A DNA stretch of 64,000 bases from Spongospora subterranea f. sp. subterranea (Eukaryota > Endomyxa: Phytomyxea > Phytomyxea > Plasmodiophorida). The notes under the pieces are model-generated. The model ran no database searches and was not told the origin of the DNA. It saw only the letters and a program-made list of their open reading frames with translations. Each line of letters opens with the position of its first letter. The first letter of the stretch is position 1. Where the stretch lies: NCBI GenBank assembly GCA_049724395.1, contig JAUGWO010000064.1, positions 1 to 64,000 on the forward strand, written 5' to 3'. Of this stretch, positions 20,525-31,399 are shown one piece after another. Both the position numbers and the translations under genes were made by a program.

Positions 20525-22840
20525 TTGGCAACGATACCCATGTTCATGTCTAGAAATGAAATCCACATCCGTTTTTCACTTGTTAGCTCAGAGTCCTTTA
20601 CTACCAACACGACGACCTATGAATGAAGTGTCATCAATGATGGAAGCAGTGACAGTTCATCGCCTATGCGCATACTGTCTCTAAACTCCATCCCTACCTT
20701 CTGCTTAAGTGAACCATTGTCTTAGCACATTCGCTGGTTATTTTCCGCGTTATGAAAATTTGCTTTCAAAACATTTGAATCGGGATTTTTTGCAATCCAA
20801 AACTATTTGTGTGCTTGCTATCAAATGATTATAGCACTCTGGTTGGCTCGTTCGATTTCTTGTCACAGGTTCATCCTGGATATGATCATGTCGATATGTG
20901 CATTTGGCGAATAATTCACCAAACCTCTAGACAACAGAGACATTATTCAATTGTTTCTGGGTTTCGTCGGAACCGGGAAGGCGATCCGCGCTGAAATTGG
21001 CACCATACGCTTGGTGTAGTTTGACCTTCTGATATAAACCCACGAAGAGCCCCTGTGTTGTGTAGTTCCCTCATACACGGGTGTATTGAACGCCAAGAAT
21101 GGGGAAATGCGGTTGGTGGTCAGAGCAAGGTCTGGCTCCTCAATATCCATTAGTCGATCTGCAGTGTATTGGGCGTTCTGTACCCGCTGCATGCTCTCCG
21201 TCGTGTCACCATCTGAACCGGATCGTTTCGATAATTTGTCCAGAATTTTGGCGCTGATTTCCACCCAGTTGCGGTTCGTGGTCTGTCAGTTTTCAGACAG
21301 AGCATCAATCACTACTTTCATCTGAAAAAACTGACATCATCAACTCACAATGAATGCAGAAATTACAACAATTACGACCTCCTCATCGACATTCTTGACG
21401 AGCACGCCAATTTCATGATCTAGTTTAGGCTGGCAGCAGCGAGCCCCATGTTGATCGCTGATCTTGACGGTACCGTCGTCTCCTAGCCAGCAAATCACTT
21501 GTTCTTGCCTGTGAGTTGCGGGTCGACGTTTTTGTGCCACTTAATAAGCCTTGGAGTTCGCTGGATAGAATGACATCCAAATATTGAGTTTCTACAAATA
21601 CCAGTAGGTCTCGTCAAATACCGCCGTCTTCGTGATCGAACCATTCGCCAATGTTGACCGTTTCGAGTAAATTTATTCGTACTTCCACGCCAATAACTGA
21701 CTTTTCATGCGCTCTCCCTTCTTACGTCGCACCAACAGCTGTTCGTTTATTGAAGTTCCCTGAAGAAACTGATAGGGCGAATCTGTGCACATCCAGTTGT
21801 TACATCATTGGCGGCAATCGAGGCTGAATTTCGCTGTTCCTTGCAAGAGCAGAAAGGCATGCAGCATATTTTCAGGAGTGATCGGCGAGATTCCTTTGAC
21901 ATTCAGGGCTGCCGTGAATCAATTCTATCCGCACTGTGCCCAAAAGGACCACCATTGTCGATTTACGATCCTGGATATGTCGCATAGCAATACTGCTCGA
22001 ACATGGGCGGTATGGGAGCGCCACATCATTTGTACCCCCGATATGATTCTCCTGATGCATGAACACGAAATGGGTGATGCCGCCAGAATTCTTACTGAAT
22101 TTTCGCATTGTATGCCGTTCCAATCTTTGGAGATCTTGACCAGCGTTTGCTAAATTACATCATCGAAAACAATTACGCAGCACCGGCTTATCGTCGCCAT
22201 CGACAGGGTACGTGCCAGCGAAATCGAGGTCTCTAAAACAACCGATTTAGGAGTCGATTCCGCCCGGCATACATTTGATTCCACTATGGCTCGATTGGTT
22301 CGTTTGCCACAGAGCGTCCAAAAATACTGCTTTTACACCTGCTGGAAGCACATTCTCGGAACCAACATCAGACCGTTGACTAGCACGCATGCATCTTACT
22401 TGCATTTATTGCTTCGGTTTAACACGCAGGGATTCCACAACATCTTGCGGGACCGCCCATCAATGCAATCGTGAATTCAAACCCGAACTGCCGCAGCTGA
22501 TCATTTTGGTCGAAATGCCAGATCCCATTTGGCCATTGGCGTCAATTGGACACACCGACGAAGCTCAATCATTTTCTGCAGAGCGGAGACGACGTCGCCC
22601 TTTCGTAGGCGGCGACTTATCGACCAACGTCCCAACGCCTCATTGTCGTAATGTGAATGCAGAAGAACCATTGATCGAAATATGCTGCCGAATAGAAACG
22701 CCAATCCAACATTTTGACGATTTAGCATTACCCAATGACGCGGCGGATCCAGCAAACATCACCTTCTCCAGAACATAGCCAGGCGTTCGAATTGGACCAG
22801 GTCAAACAATTCAAAGCGGCGAGAGTCTATTAACTATCAC
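20525..22840. other. no confident gene; possible hypothetical minus-strand ORFs
   Basis: Minus-strand frames at 20947-21264 and 21340-21540 look mildly protein-like and could be exons of one gene, with M-K-V-V-I-D-A-L-S between them, but I recognise no domain and cannot place introns. The rest carries only short ORFs. The area lies between Rpt4 and pogo-like relics and may be old transposon DNA. Confidence 0.3.
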
Positions 22841-23449
22841 CAATCGGACCTGGCTATTGTGGATGAATACTCAATTCTCCAGAGCACATTGTGCAATAGA
22901 CAGATCCGATTGATGATAGTGAGTTGCCTCTCGCGGCTTTGTTGCGTTGTACCTGGTCCTGAGTCGGGCTTGTTCGCTAAAATAGCCTCCCAAGCCATTA
23001 GATTCGAACGCCAATGTAAGCTGGCTTCTCCAGTGGACGACATCACTGTTCCCTTGAAGCTGTGGGAGCTTTCCCAACAACTTTCTGACTGATCAGCTTT
23101 TGCAGACTTGCTCCCGCCGTCCTTACCAAGTCGACCAATAATGGCAAGTGTTCGTTCTCTGAGCTTCCGGCGACTTTGGCAACACCTAATAACTCATCCC
23201 TAAGCATAGCGATGCAAGAAATCGATAACGAGGACGCACTGACGGAGCATTCAGATTCTACCATTGAATACTTCCAAAGCCAGTTTATTTGCACCAACGC
23301 TCGCCGTGTTTATAAGGAGCTGCACTTAGAAGGTGACAATGTCAATGCAGCGGGGACCGATACGGTTTCCGACGCGAAGAGGCTTGCGCGGAGGCGTTCC
23401 GTGCATCATCCGGCTGGTGTCCTGACTTCAAAAACAGAAACAATTTTGT

Positions 23450-24230
23450 AAGCCGACGTCAAACATCCAGCCGCCAGCTTCCTGCCGATGCATCTGCGAT
23501 CTGTATTGGGTTTATCCAGCAAGCTCAGTCTTTGATCGATCTGCATAAGGTCAAAGCCGAAAAACGTTTTTGACATGGACCAAGTCCCAAGAAAATTTGA
23601 GACCGAGCCGTCATTGACGATAACCACCAAAGGAAGCCGTAATGGGTGGGACATCTCACAAGCGTTTTACTATTTCTTTCATCGTCGGCGCTGCTGGTGA
23701 AATGCTCAAGCCACACGTTCTGTTCAGCACCTGTGCCCCCGGTTTTCTTGTCGACGTCAACAAAACGGGTATGTGAAACGACCAAATCTTCATTGCCAAC
23801 ACGCTGTTCAGGCGCCGACAGACCGTATTCTCGCGAGAACCAGTCCTGTTCATAATCGACTCCTATGGCGTTCATGTTAAGGACTTCAATCAAAAACTTC
23901 TGGCCAAGCATAACATTTTCATTGTCGTTGTCCCACCTAACATGACTAATATCCTTCAGCCGCTGGATGTCGCCACCATTAATCGCAGCTTCCAGGCGTA
24001 TTATGTCTCCCGCTACGATAAATACATCGAGAAAGGTGTATGGGACGTGATAATGCAGACCAAAGCAGGAAATCCGAAGTGCCCCGATTACTTGACCACA
24101 ACGACGTGGTGCCAAAAATGGATGGACGCCTTCCCATCCAGCAATATCGCCAACGCGTTTGCTGTCTGTGGCTTGGACCCGAAGAGTCTGTTCAACATTG
24201 ATGATTTACATCCTCCTCGACTCGACTCTT
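23450..24230 (+). pseudogene. pogo-like DDE transposase relic
   Basis: Across frames the plus strand reads F-D-M-D-Q-V-P-R-K near 23570 (first catalytic D region), S-L-T-I-T-T-K-G-S near 23612, S-F-I-V-G-A-A-G-E-M-L-K near 23675, F-I-I-D-S-Y-G-V-H-V near 23850 (second D), V-V-V-P-P-N-M-T-N-I-L-Q-P-L-D-V near 23927 (third D region), then N-R-S-F-Q-A-Y-Y. This is the DDE_1 order of pogo/Tigger transposases, which cut and paste DNA. At least two frameshifts and a TGA near 23778 disrupt it. The large minus-strand ORF over the same bases is an antisense shadow. Confidence 0.7.
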
Positions 24231-24862
24231 TCAAAGGATATGCTCGAACTGATTCAAGAGGAAATACCCGAACGTGTCCCACATGCGCCAACTTTTTTCC
24301 TGGCCGACGATGGCCCCGTTCCCTTATCGTCTGTATTCTGTTCCTGCATCTTGGGCATGTGCCTGAAGACGACAAAGTGGAGGATTACTTCGATAAGCTT
24401 GTTGCTTTGATGGCCGATCTTGACGAAATGAGTAAAATGTTCAGCGCGGAGGACGCAAAAGGCTTCGTGACGGCTCGCTCGTTCTCGACTTGAACGAAGT
24501 CTACGGTAATCGCCCTCATGCAGCGCTGGGATATCACCATATCAGTAATCAACCAGCATTGCAAGATTTTGTCGGCGAGATGTTCTCAGATGTCGGATCA
24601 GCCAGGGCGCATCGTCCACATACAGAAAAATGGGCGATTACTTTACTTGTAATATAGACGATTTGTCGATAGCGACATTGTGGTCTGATTGACACTATTC
24701 ACTGACGCGGCTCTCAAAACTAGATCATAATACACATCCAAAACTGCCATGTTTCTGTTTGTTGCCGTGTGACAGAGCTTCGATGATTGTTGTCGCTCAG
24801 ACGTCATTGTCGCTGTGAACACATACCGGACTACAATACCGTATTCCTCAGAGTTCTCCCTC

Positions 24863-24906
24863 GATTTAGTGACAACTAGTTACCCTAGACCTCCTGTCAC
24901 TAAATC
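24863..24906. repeat. 12-bp inverted repeat (hairpin)
   Basis: GATTTAGTGACA (24863-24874) and its exact reverse complement (24895-24906) are 20 nt apart. They lie between two pogo/Tigger relics and could be a remnant terminal inverted repeat. Confidence 0.6.
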
Positions 24907-24914
24907 AAGAATCT

Positions 24915-25470
24915 CGTTTAAAGAAAAAGCGCCGGGCACAAGGTGCCGTATTCCCAAGTCTTAAATCCAAAGCTCCTCGAATAGGTTGAAAATTCAAGGT
25001 TTACTCGTAGTCGAGCGTCGACTACCGGGAAAATCGCACAGATCGATAGCAGCAGACGTTCACTGCAACTGCCGCAGATACGTCTTTGGCGGCGCCAGGG
25101 TGGAGCTTTGGCAGAAAGATCAAGCTTAGCCAAATCCAAGTGTAAAAATCGCAAGTCGGTGCTTCGCGATGTTGAGAAGGAGCTGCTTTTTTGGATATCT
25201 GAAAACGAGAATGTGGCATAGCCATCAAGCTGTTAGACGATTTCTTAAGGCGTCGGACCAACTCAGCATTCGTATTGCCAAGTATGAAGGCAATGCTCAC
25301 TCAATCAAGTTTTTTTTGGCGAAGCATTGGCATTTTTAGTTCGATTCCACCACGCTTGATGCCACTGGGCCGTTCTCGCCGGTACATTCTCAATCTGGAT
25401 CAGACTCGAATGTTCTTCTCCATGACGCCAGAGACGACGATTACTTTGGTTTTTGACTGTAGAAAATTAT
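24915..25470 (+). pseudogene. Tigger/CENP-B-like transposase relic
   Basis: In pieces: K-N-R-K-S-V-L-R-D-V-E-K-E-L-L-F-W-I near 25145 (CENP-B-type HTH, 'E..L..W'), D-D-F-L-R-R-R-T-N-S-A-F near 25235, then R-Y-I-L-N-L-D-Q-T-R-M-F-F-S-M near 25380, which is the first catalytic Asp block ('N.D.TPVFFDM'). Frameshifts and stops separate the pieces and no later DDE motifs follow. Confidence 0.5.
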
Positions 25471-25810
25471 AGCAATGGGATTTTTTTTTAGGTGGATGGG
25501 CGGTTGCCAATTACAAATGAACATTGATAATCCACTGGAATGATCGTACGGGTTTTCATTTCAAGCTGTGTTGGCACAAAATCAAACGATGAAATAAACT
25601 CACTATTTTTTGCCATAGATTCAACTTGACAGGAGTTTTATTACAATTTGGGGAACATCGCATCCCAAATATGTAGTAAACGAAACAATAAAACAAGAGA
25701 TACATAAAATACAATGATTGGGATTATTTCATAAAAACAGATGTGTTTAGGGGTCAGATTCTTGTACTTGAGTAATTTCAACTTAGCTTTACGTCTTTCA
25801 TTAATTTTGA

Positions 25811-26404
25811 TCACCTTTCCGAGAAACTGCCTGCTCCTGCTCTTGAGAAACTCCCTGTTTCCCCTATCTTGAGTAGGTTACGAACCTTAGATTCATGATC
25901 AACAGTGAGAATAGGTAGCTGTTCACTGAGCTGATCATTGAGAACACGACATTCGACATCAATCGCTTGATTATGATCTCGATGAGGGTCAAGTGCTAAC
26001 TTTTTGGTAACAAGACGACTGAACTCCAATAAGGAATCATAATGGATTGTGAGGATCAGGTTTTTGATATTCAGGATTTTCAGAATTAACGGACCATATG
26101 CATCACGGTCAGCTTCTGGTTTTGATATCAAATCTGCAACAGCTTTGGTCATCAATCCAACAGCCTCATCGAAAGACTTTTGAGAGAGGTTTGTTGCCAA
26201 TTCATCAACTTTAGTGTTCAATGCACGAAACCGTAGCAGTTCCTGGGAAATTTCTTCGGGCCTCTCGACGTTTTTATCATTAGTCAGGGGCTCAATTTCA
26301 TTATGGAGTGAGGAAGTATTGTCGTGGGACTGTATTGGCGCAACAAGCACGCACGACAGAATAGCAAGTATTGGGATCATGTTGTAAATCATGTTGTGGA
26401 TCAT
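25811..26404 (-). CDS. small secreted protein, unknown family
   Basis: The frame has three closely spaced in-frame ATGs (26404, 26392, 26380). From 26380 the product begins with a clear signal peptide (M-I-P-I-L-A-I-L-S-C-V-L-V-A-P-I-Q-S), leaving a mature part of about 170 residues. The mature part is hydrophilic, helix-prone and Cys-free, with E-E-I-S-Q-E-L-L-R-F, N-L-S-Q-K-S-F-D-E-A and L-N-I-K-N-L-I-L-T-I segments. It ends in a short Gly/Ser/Phe repeat (G-S-F-S). I do not recognise the family. Secreted, Cys-free, lineage-specific proteins beside transposons are a common effector pattern in plant-associated protists, but that is inference. Upstream residues from the longer ORF are probably not translated. 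No intron is needed. Confidence 0.5.
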   Translation of the reverse strand: MIHNMIYNMIPILAILSCVLVAPIQSHDNTSSLHNEIEPLTNDKNVERPEEISQELLRFRALNTKVDELATNLSQKSFDEAVGLMTKAVADLISKPEADRDAYGPLILKILNIKNLILTIHYDSLLEFSRLVTKKLALDPHRDHNQAIDVECRVLNDQLSEQLPILTVDHESKVRNLLKIGETGSFSRAGAGSFSER

Positions 26405-26667
26405 GTTGGGGATCAGAACGGTCGCAGCGCATTGCCGCAGTGCGCACAATTGGGGCCCAAGTGTTCCCCAGACTGTAGTCAAAGACTGCCGACACAGTTG
26501 GCAAAGGGAGGATTGAGCTTTGACCACTTCCCATTTTTTGACCACCTGACTGTGAAAAGGCCGCAGCATTGACGCAGTTCATTATAAACGACTGTTGGCG
26601 CTCCCTTGTGCAGATTTTTGAGTGTATATAATGACACAGTGAAAAATAGATTACTATGTACATTCTC

Positions 26668-26893
26668 AGCTGTCGACAGCTGGCCCAGTCAGAAATCATA
26701 CTTTCAGCTGTCGACAACTGGGTGGGGTACAGATTGATCGAAAATTGATCGAGATCGAAAATTGATCGAGATCGAAAATTGATCGAAACTGTGCGCAGCC
26801 CGTTTATGGATACACTGAGCAAAACACTGCCATACATTGTACAATTGATCGACAATTGATCGAGATCGAAAATTGATCAATACTGTGGGTAGC
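26668..26893. repeat. left terminal inverted repeat of FLYWCH-Ulp1 element
   Basis: It contains about 1.5 copies of the 38-bp palindromic unit (26668-26722), then several ATTGATCGA(GATCGAAA) motifs, GTGCGCAGCCCGT, TATGGATACACTGAGCAAAA and TGTACAATTGATCGA. The inner part (26737-26893) pairs as inverted repeat with 27974-28130. A short internal sequence (GTTACCTAGTTGCG) is present only in the right copy. Confidence 0.75.
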
Positions 26894-27097
26894 CCGTCTT
26901 TGGATGCACTGGGTTTGTATATATTCTGTGCGACTGACCGATGATGGAATTTGATCGAGGACGTGAATTTTCGGCTAATTTTCCCACGACGGGTGTGCTT
27001 GTCGAGTTTGCTGAGAGTATTAGGATTTTTGAAATCATCAACGGCTGGCTACGGCTTCAACTTGCCAGACATTCTCATCAGTCAATTATACATTTAT

Positions 27098-27385
27098 TTA
27101 ACAGCACATATCTTGGATCATCCATAACCGCAAGAACGGGATGTTCTCCGGTTTCACAAAGTCCATGGTGCCACCACTGAAAATGCTGTGCAGCCACATC
27201 AAGACGTATACGCCGCAACTCGAAGTATCTCTCTGCGTCTTACAGAAAACTTCAATCGTTCCGTTGTTTAGATTGGAAAAAAAATGGCGTATATTTTGAT
27301 CAAAGATCTGAGTGATCCGCCTCAAGTTCTGATCCACTCCCTTGCCTGCCGACAACCGCACACCCGACCCAGTGTGAATTGTCAA
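27098..27385 (-). pseudogene. Ulp1-like (C48) protease fragment, Cys box
   Basis: This 95-codon frame ends its first half with C-K-T-Q-R-D-T-S-S-C-G-V-Y-V-L-M-W-L, the oxyanion Gln and catalytic Cys block of Ulp1/SENP cysteine proteases. The His and Asp blocks are not visible upstream in this frame. The fragment lies between the two inverted repeats, on the same strand as the FLYWCH ORF. Ulp1 domains are known cargo of Mutator-like elements in plants. Confidence 0.5.
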
Positions 27386-27642
27386 GCTATATTACAATGT
27401 TTAAGTGTGGATATTAATGCTGAGACGTCTTACATTTAGCGGGATCAAATACAATTTCCGCTGAGGTTTAAAGTGTGCAGCTTCGTGTTTTTGTTAAAAC
27501 TTTCAAAATGCTGTCGGAAAGCGGGGAAATTAATTCCTGACTAATCCTCGTCCAAATCGCTCCCGCTGACAGCGTCCGATTGAGCGACAGCCCATCGGCC
27601 ATGTTAGACATCTGAATACAAAGTCAATATGTACATCACAAT

Positions 27643-27993
27643 TTACATGGTGTCAACCTGTTGTCGTATATCTATTGCTTGTGCAGAGATCTGCCGTTCG
27701 CACGTATGCTCAGAAGGGCCTAGAATTGTCCCATCGTCTAACACAGTTAGAGTAGAATGGCATCCTTCGGCTCGCAAAGATGTTGCCCGGTACTTTTTGC
27801 ATCTATAGTAAACAGCGATTTCATTCTTGGCCGAACCACTCCAGGTGAAAAGTTGACCATCAACAGTCAATGGAGGGTGTCGACCCACCAATGATATTGA
27901 AATTCCAATCTGAGGGTTCCCACGCGAACAGATTGATGTACCTCCACATGTTACAAGTGTATATTTAAGTTGGCTGCGCGCAGTATCGATCAA
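27643..27993 (-). CDS. FLYWCH-type zinc-finger protein of a Mutator-like element
   Basis: The ORF starts inside the right inverted repeat. Residues ~35-95 follow the FLYWCH/MULE N-terminal zinc-finger pattern: G-Q-L-F-T-W-S-G near residue 46, Y-Y-R-C-K-K-Y-R-A near 62, G-C-H-S-T-L near 78, and G-P-S-E-H-T-C near 95 (C, C, H, C ligands). Such fingers precede MULE transposases and bind element ends. No MULE DDE core is found downstream, so the element is non-autonomous or truncated. It probably formed one transcription unit with the Ulp1 fragment 260 bp further along the strand. Confidence 0.5.
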   Translation of the reverse strand: MIDTARSQLKYTLVTCGGTSICSRGNPQIGISISLVGRHPPLTVDGQLFTWSGSAKNEIAVYYRCKKYRATSLRAEGCHSTLTVLDDGTILGPSEHTCERQISAQAIDIRQQVDTM

Positions 27994-28130
27994 TTTTCGA
28001 TCTCGATCAATTTTCGATCAATTGTACAGTGTATGACAGTGTTTTGCTCAGTGTATCCATAAACGCAACTAGGTAACACGGGCTGCGCACAGTTTCGATC
28101 AATTTTCGATCTCGATCAATTTTCGATCAA
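27974..28130. repeat. right terminal inverted repeat of FLYWCH-Ulp1 element
   Basis: Reverse complement of 26737-26893 with few differences and one ~14-bp insertion. It carries two CAATTTTCGATCTCGATCAA motifs on the plus strand and is followed at once by the 38-bp array. Confidence 0.75.
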
Positions 28131-28139
28131 AATGTATTC

Positions 28140-28650
28140 CTCCTCAGAAATCATACTTTCAGCTATCGACAGCTGGCCCAGTCAGAAATCATACTTTCAG
28201 CTGTCGACAGCTGGCCCAGTCAGAAATCATACTTTCAGCTGTCGACAGCTGGTCCAGTCAGATATCATACTTTCAGCTGTCGACAGCTGGCCCAGTCAGA
28301 AATCATACTTTCAGCTGTCGACAGCTGGCCCAGTCAGATATCATACTTTCAGCTGTCGACAGCTGGCCCAGTCAGAAATCATACTTTCAGCTGTCGACAG
28401 CTGGCCCAGTCAGAAATCATACTTTCAGCTGTCGACAGCTGGCCCAGTCAGAAATCATACTTTCAGCTGTCGACAGCTGGCCCAGTCAGAAATCATACTT
28501 TCAGCTGTCGACAGCTGGCCCAGTCAGATATCATACTTTCAGCTATCGACAGCTGGCCCAGTCAGATATCATACTTTCAGCTATCGACAGCTGGCCCAGT
28601 CAGATATCATACTTTCAGCTGTCGACAGTTGGCCCAGTCAGAATCCGTCG
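28140..28650. repeat. 38-bp tandem array with 16-bp palindromic core, ~13 copies
   Basis: Unit: CAGTCAGAAATCATACTTTC then AGCTGTCGACAGCTGGCC. The core CAGCTGTCGACAGCTG is a perfect 16-bp palindrome. Variants ATATCATAC and CAGCTATCGACAGCTG occur in a few units. One frame is open across the whole array because the unit carries no stop in it. A 1.5-copy relative lies at 26668-26722, at the other end of the element. Confidence 0.95.
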
Positions 28651-28659
28651 ACTTCCGAC

Positions 28660-30080
28660 CGAGAAAAAGAACTGGCCACCCTAAATTTGGTATATTACAC
28701 CCACGGTAGGGTTTTAACCACCACACTCAGGATTATCACCAACCTGGAATAGGGTCTTCGGCACCCAAATTAAAAAGTGCGCCAAGGAGTTGACGGCCAC
28801 CCCAATACTGGATCAGAAACACCCAAGAGTGGGATTGCCTACAACCAAGATAGGTTCACCAACACCCCCGCAATCAGATTATGGCTGACTCTACTAGTGA
28901 ATCCGTCTCTGACAATGGCAATGATTGGTTTGCTGTAGAGATCGGCATTCCAGACGCATCTGCGTTGAAAGCAGTTAAAAAAGGCATGTCATCGCATAGT
29001 ATTTTCAAATCCGACCTGGTGAAATGTAATTTCGTCCACGAAGAAACTGACGATCTACGGTTAATCGACTTGCACACAATGCGAAAAAGGTACGCGCGAT
29101 GTACATCGTCACGTTGCTTTGCCGAAATCACACATGCCACCCATTGGTTGGCTGATTGTCCTTGAACAACAGCAATGCTCCTGTCAATATTTCTCCAAGT
29201 TTGGGATATGCGTCCATGTTATCCATGCGTGCCAGCATGCGGGAGGCAAATACCTGGAATGTCAGCACCCGTGCAGCGTCTAGTTAACCGGTCTGCGAAC
29301 GTTCGCAGACGACACCGCGGTCGCGTTCACAGAAATATCAATGGTCGAGGACGAGGTCGGGGTAATCCCGTTCCCGGAAGAGTACCAATTGGTCACCGCC
29401 TTCGTCCTGGTCGAGCCGCTGGTCCAGGGAGGGGCAGATTGGCGGGCCCGGCCCTCGAGCTTGATTGATACATATAAATAAAATATGTGCTAAATATCCC
29501 CAAGATAAATAAATTATTATTCCCTTTTCGACGATGTTCGGTAATGAATACTCCAATACGAAGGTTCGCGCTCACTATAGCCGAATGCGAACGGCTGGTT
29601 ATTATTCTGATTATTCCAGTTTTCAGCGATTTTGAGACAGTCTATTTTCGCTAGCACAACATCAGTAGTGTTAACATGACCTTCTTGTAGCCGAATTCGT
29701 TTCACAACATTCCCGTTTCGACAATGTTCGGTAATGAATAATACGAAGGTGTGCAAAACAATTGGAAAAGCAGTAAACAAAAAATTACAATCTAAAATCG
29801 TCCCTTCCTTAGCGAGGTGAATTTGCCTTGACATTAGGTGTCGATGACCCTATTCTGGTCGTTGGTGATCCAATTTCAGGTTGTGTAGAACTCATAAGAG
29901 GTTGGGTTGCCCAGAAATAACAGTGGTCGGGACCTAACTTTACGCATATTCTGGTTTGGGTGTTCATAACCCATTTCTTGGTTGTTCATAATCCTATTGG
30001 TCATGACCTCAAACATGGTTGCTGTACGCACATTTTAGGGTGCTCGCAAACCGGACTCCTTCCGACCCAACCAGATTTGG
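28660..30080. mobile_element. possible second Mutator-like element with degenerate inverted ends
   Basis: Left (about 28700-28870) and right (about 29830-30070) flanks share diverged inverted segments. The clearest is ATCACCAAC..GGAATAGGGTC at about 28735-28765 against its reverse complement near 29840-29870. Both flanks are built of repeated CAACC/CACCC-rich pieces. They enclose a SWIM zinc-finger relic. A ~35-bp direct repeat (TTTCGAC.ATGTTCGGTAATGAAT) occurs at about 29524 and 29713. Confidence 0.35.
28881..29300 (+). pseudogene. MULE-type transposase C-terminal relic (SWIM zinc finger)
   Basis: A 94-codon ORF with ATG at 28881 carries K-R-Y-A-R-C-T-S-S-R-C, a zinc-finger-like C...C pair. 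In another frame from about 29165 the sequence reads Q-C-S-C-Q-Y-F-S-K-F-G-I-C-V-H-V-I-H-A, an exact SWIM pattern (CxC...CxH), followed by C-Q-H-A-G-G-K. SWIM fingers mark the C-terminus of Mutator-like transposases. The frame change between the pieces indicates decay or an unseen intron. Confidence 0.5.
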
Positions 30081-30139
30081 TTTTTAACTGTCGTTGTTAT
30101 ATACATTCAGACTTGCCGGTTATTTTCCTGGTCAAATTC

Positions 30140-30620
30140 CAAGGTGCGGCAAAGGTCAGTTTTGAACTTTAGACCAATGCCGGCTATATGAACTTGACTA
30201 TATATAGTCATAGACCAATCCAGGATCTGCTACGAATCAAGTGTTTATCAACACTATTATGTGGATGGCCGTCGAAAAAAAAAAACAGCTGTACTGACTT
30301 GGCAATCAATAGTTCAATAATCACTGGGTGTTGATCGACCTGGATGATGTGATGATTATTTTCTGATTCACTGAGGTCTGCAACGTTTCAAAACAAATTA
30401 CAGGAGGTGTTTAGTGTCACAATGGTTTCTGCTCAGGCAGATTAGTCAACTGTCCGAGTGCGAGCTCAACCTGAACAGGATCCATTACCTTTTTGAGTTA
30501 TATCAATAAATTTATGAGCAAATGTAGTCCATATTTTCAAGCACGTGACTATAGACATCGGTTTCCGGCGGTCATTCGCATAATAGCTGTAATAAACAGT
30601 GGATGCCAAGCAATTAATTT
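30140..30620. other. no gene seen
   Basis: AT-rich DNA with short ORFs and an A-run near 30277. No domain recognised. Confidence 0.4.
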
Positions 30621-30626
30621 TTTGAA

Positions 30627-31210
30627 TTAATTCAAAAGACAGTGAATCCTAATGAGGTCGAGTTCAGACTCGGACAGTTCATCCGGCACGATGGACTGAT
30701 CTGCCTGAGCAGCAGCCACTGTGTAAATAAATAACCCACAGTTTACAGAGTCCCTTTGAAGCGGACCATGGGCCATTGCGGTTTCCCAATCACGGTCAGG
30801 AAAAATGTCAAAAAGCCATGGCTGTATACACAACATATTGACCTCATGTAACTTATCTTGAAACCTTGCCGATCTAAGTGGATCATATAGGAAAATCATC
30901 TTATCATCCAGGTAGATGGATATCAACATCCACTGATCATTGAACTATATTGTCAAATCAGTACAGCTGTTTGTTGAAATGACGCGAAAATACAAACAAA
31001 GATAGGACAGAGAATTAGTTTGATCGAAGTGTCGACCTCATCAGGAAACGGGATAGGGTGATTGTCTCGGCAGACATCACACGGTAGAGCTAATAACTCA
31101 GGGTGGTATGTTCGGAAACACGAGAACACCGCATCGATAGAAAAACTATCGAGACGTTGGCCCTTCGCGAAGCTGAACATCAAATCGCCCGAGTTGAGCC
31201 ACGCCACAAT
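30627..31210 (-). CDS. Ulp1-like (C48) cysteine protease, probably transposon-borne
   Basis: Two exons are suggested: 30953-31207 region (V-A-W-L-N-S-G-D-L near its start, the 'WLND' substrate-binding segment of Ulp1) and 30627-30960 (W-M-L-I-S-I-Y-L-D-D-K, Y-D-P-L, then G-P-L-Q-R-D-S-V-N-C-G-L-F-I-Y). A GT...TATAG intron of about 60 nt between L-I-L and F-N-D-Q-W fits. The oxyanion Gln and catalytic Cys (Q-R-D-S-V-N-C-G) and the Asp (Y-D-P-L) are present. The catalytic His normally before W (H-W) reads Q-W here, so activity is doubtful. Intact enzymes cleave SUMO-type modifiers. The upstream start is unresolved. Confidence 0.5.
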
Positions 31211-31399
31211 TTCGTGGTATTGGGCGGCGACAATAATTGGCCGAGAACTTCAATTACCATGTTTCGGATCGAAGGACACATCAACCTTCTTGTTGCGTAG
31301 CTGCCGGTTTCATGCTCAGGCAAGGGGAGCCAAGTAATGAATTCGTGGGCAGCAGGGCCCATTTGCAGCGCAGTGTGTTTGAGCAGTCATGGCATCTAT

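Noticed and set aside
23525-24115. 196-codon minus ORF
   Set aside because: The plus strand over the same bases carries the pogo DDE motifs; the minus ORF is antisense.
28140-28650. CRISPR-like array
   Set aside because: Units are contiguous tandem repeats without unique spacers, in a eukaryotic window.
28132-28752. 206-codon repetitive ORF
   Set aside because: It is the readthrough of the 38-bp palindromic array, flanked by transposon sequence.
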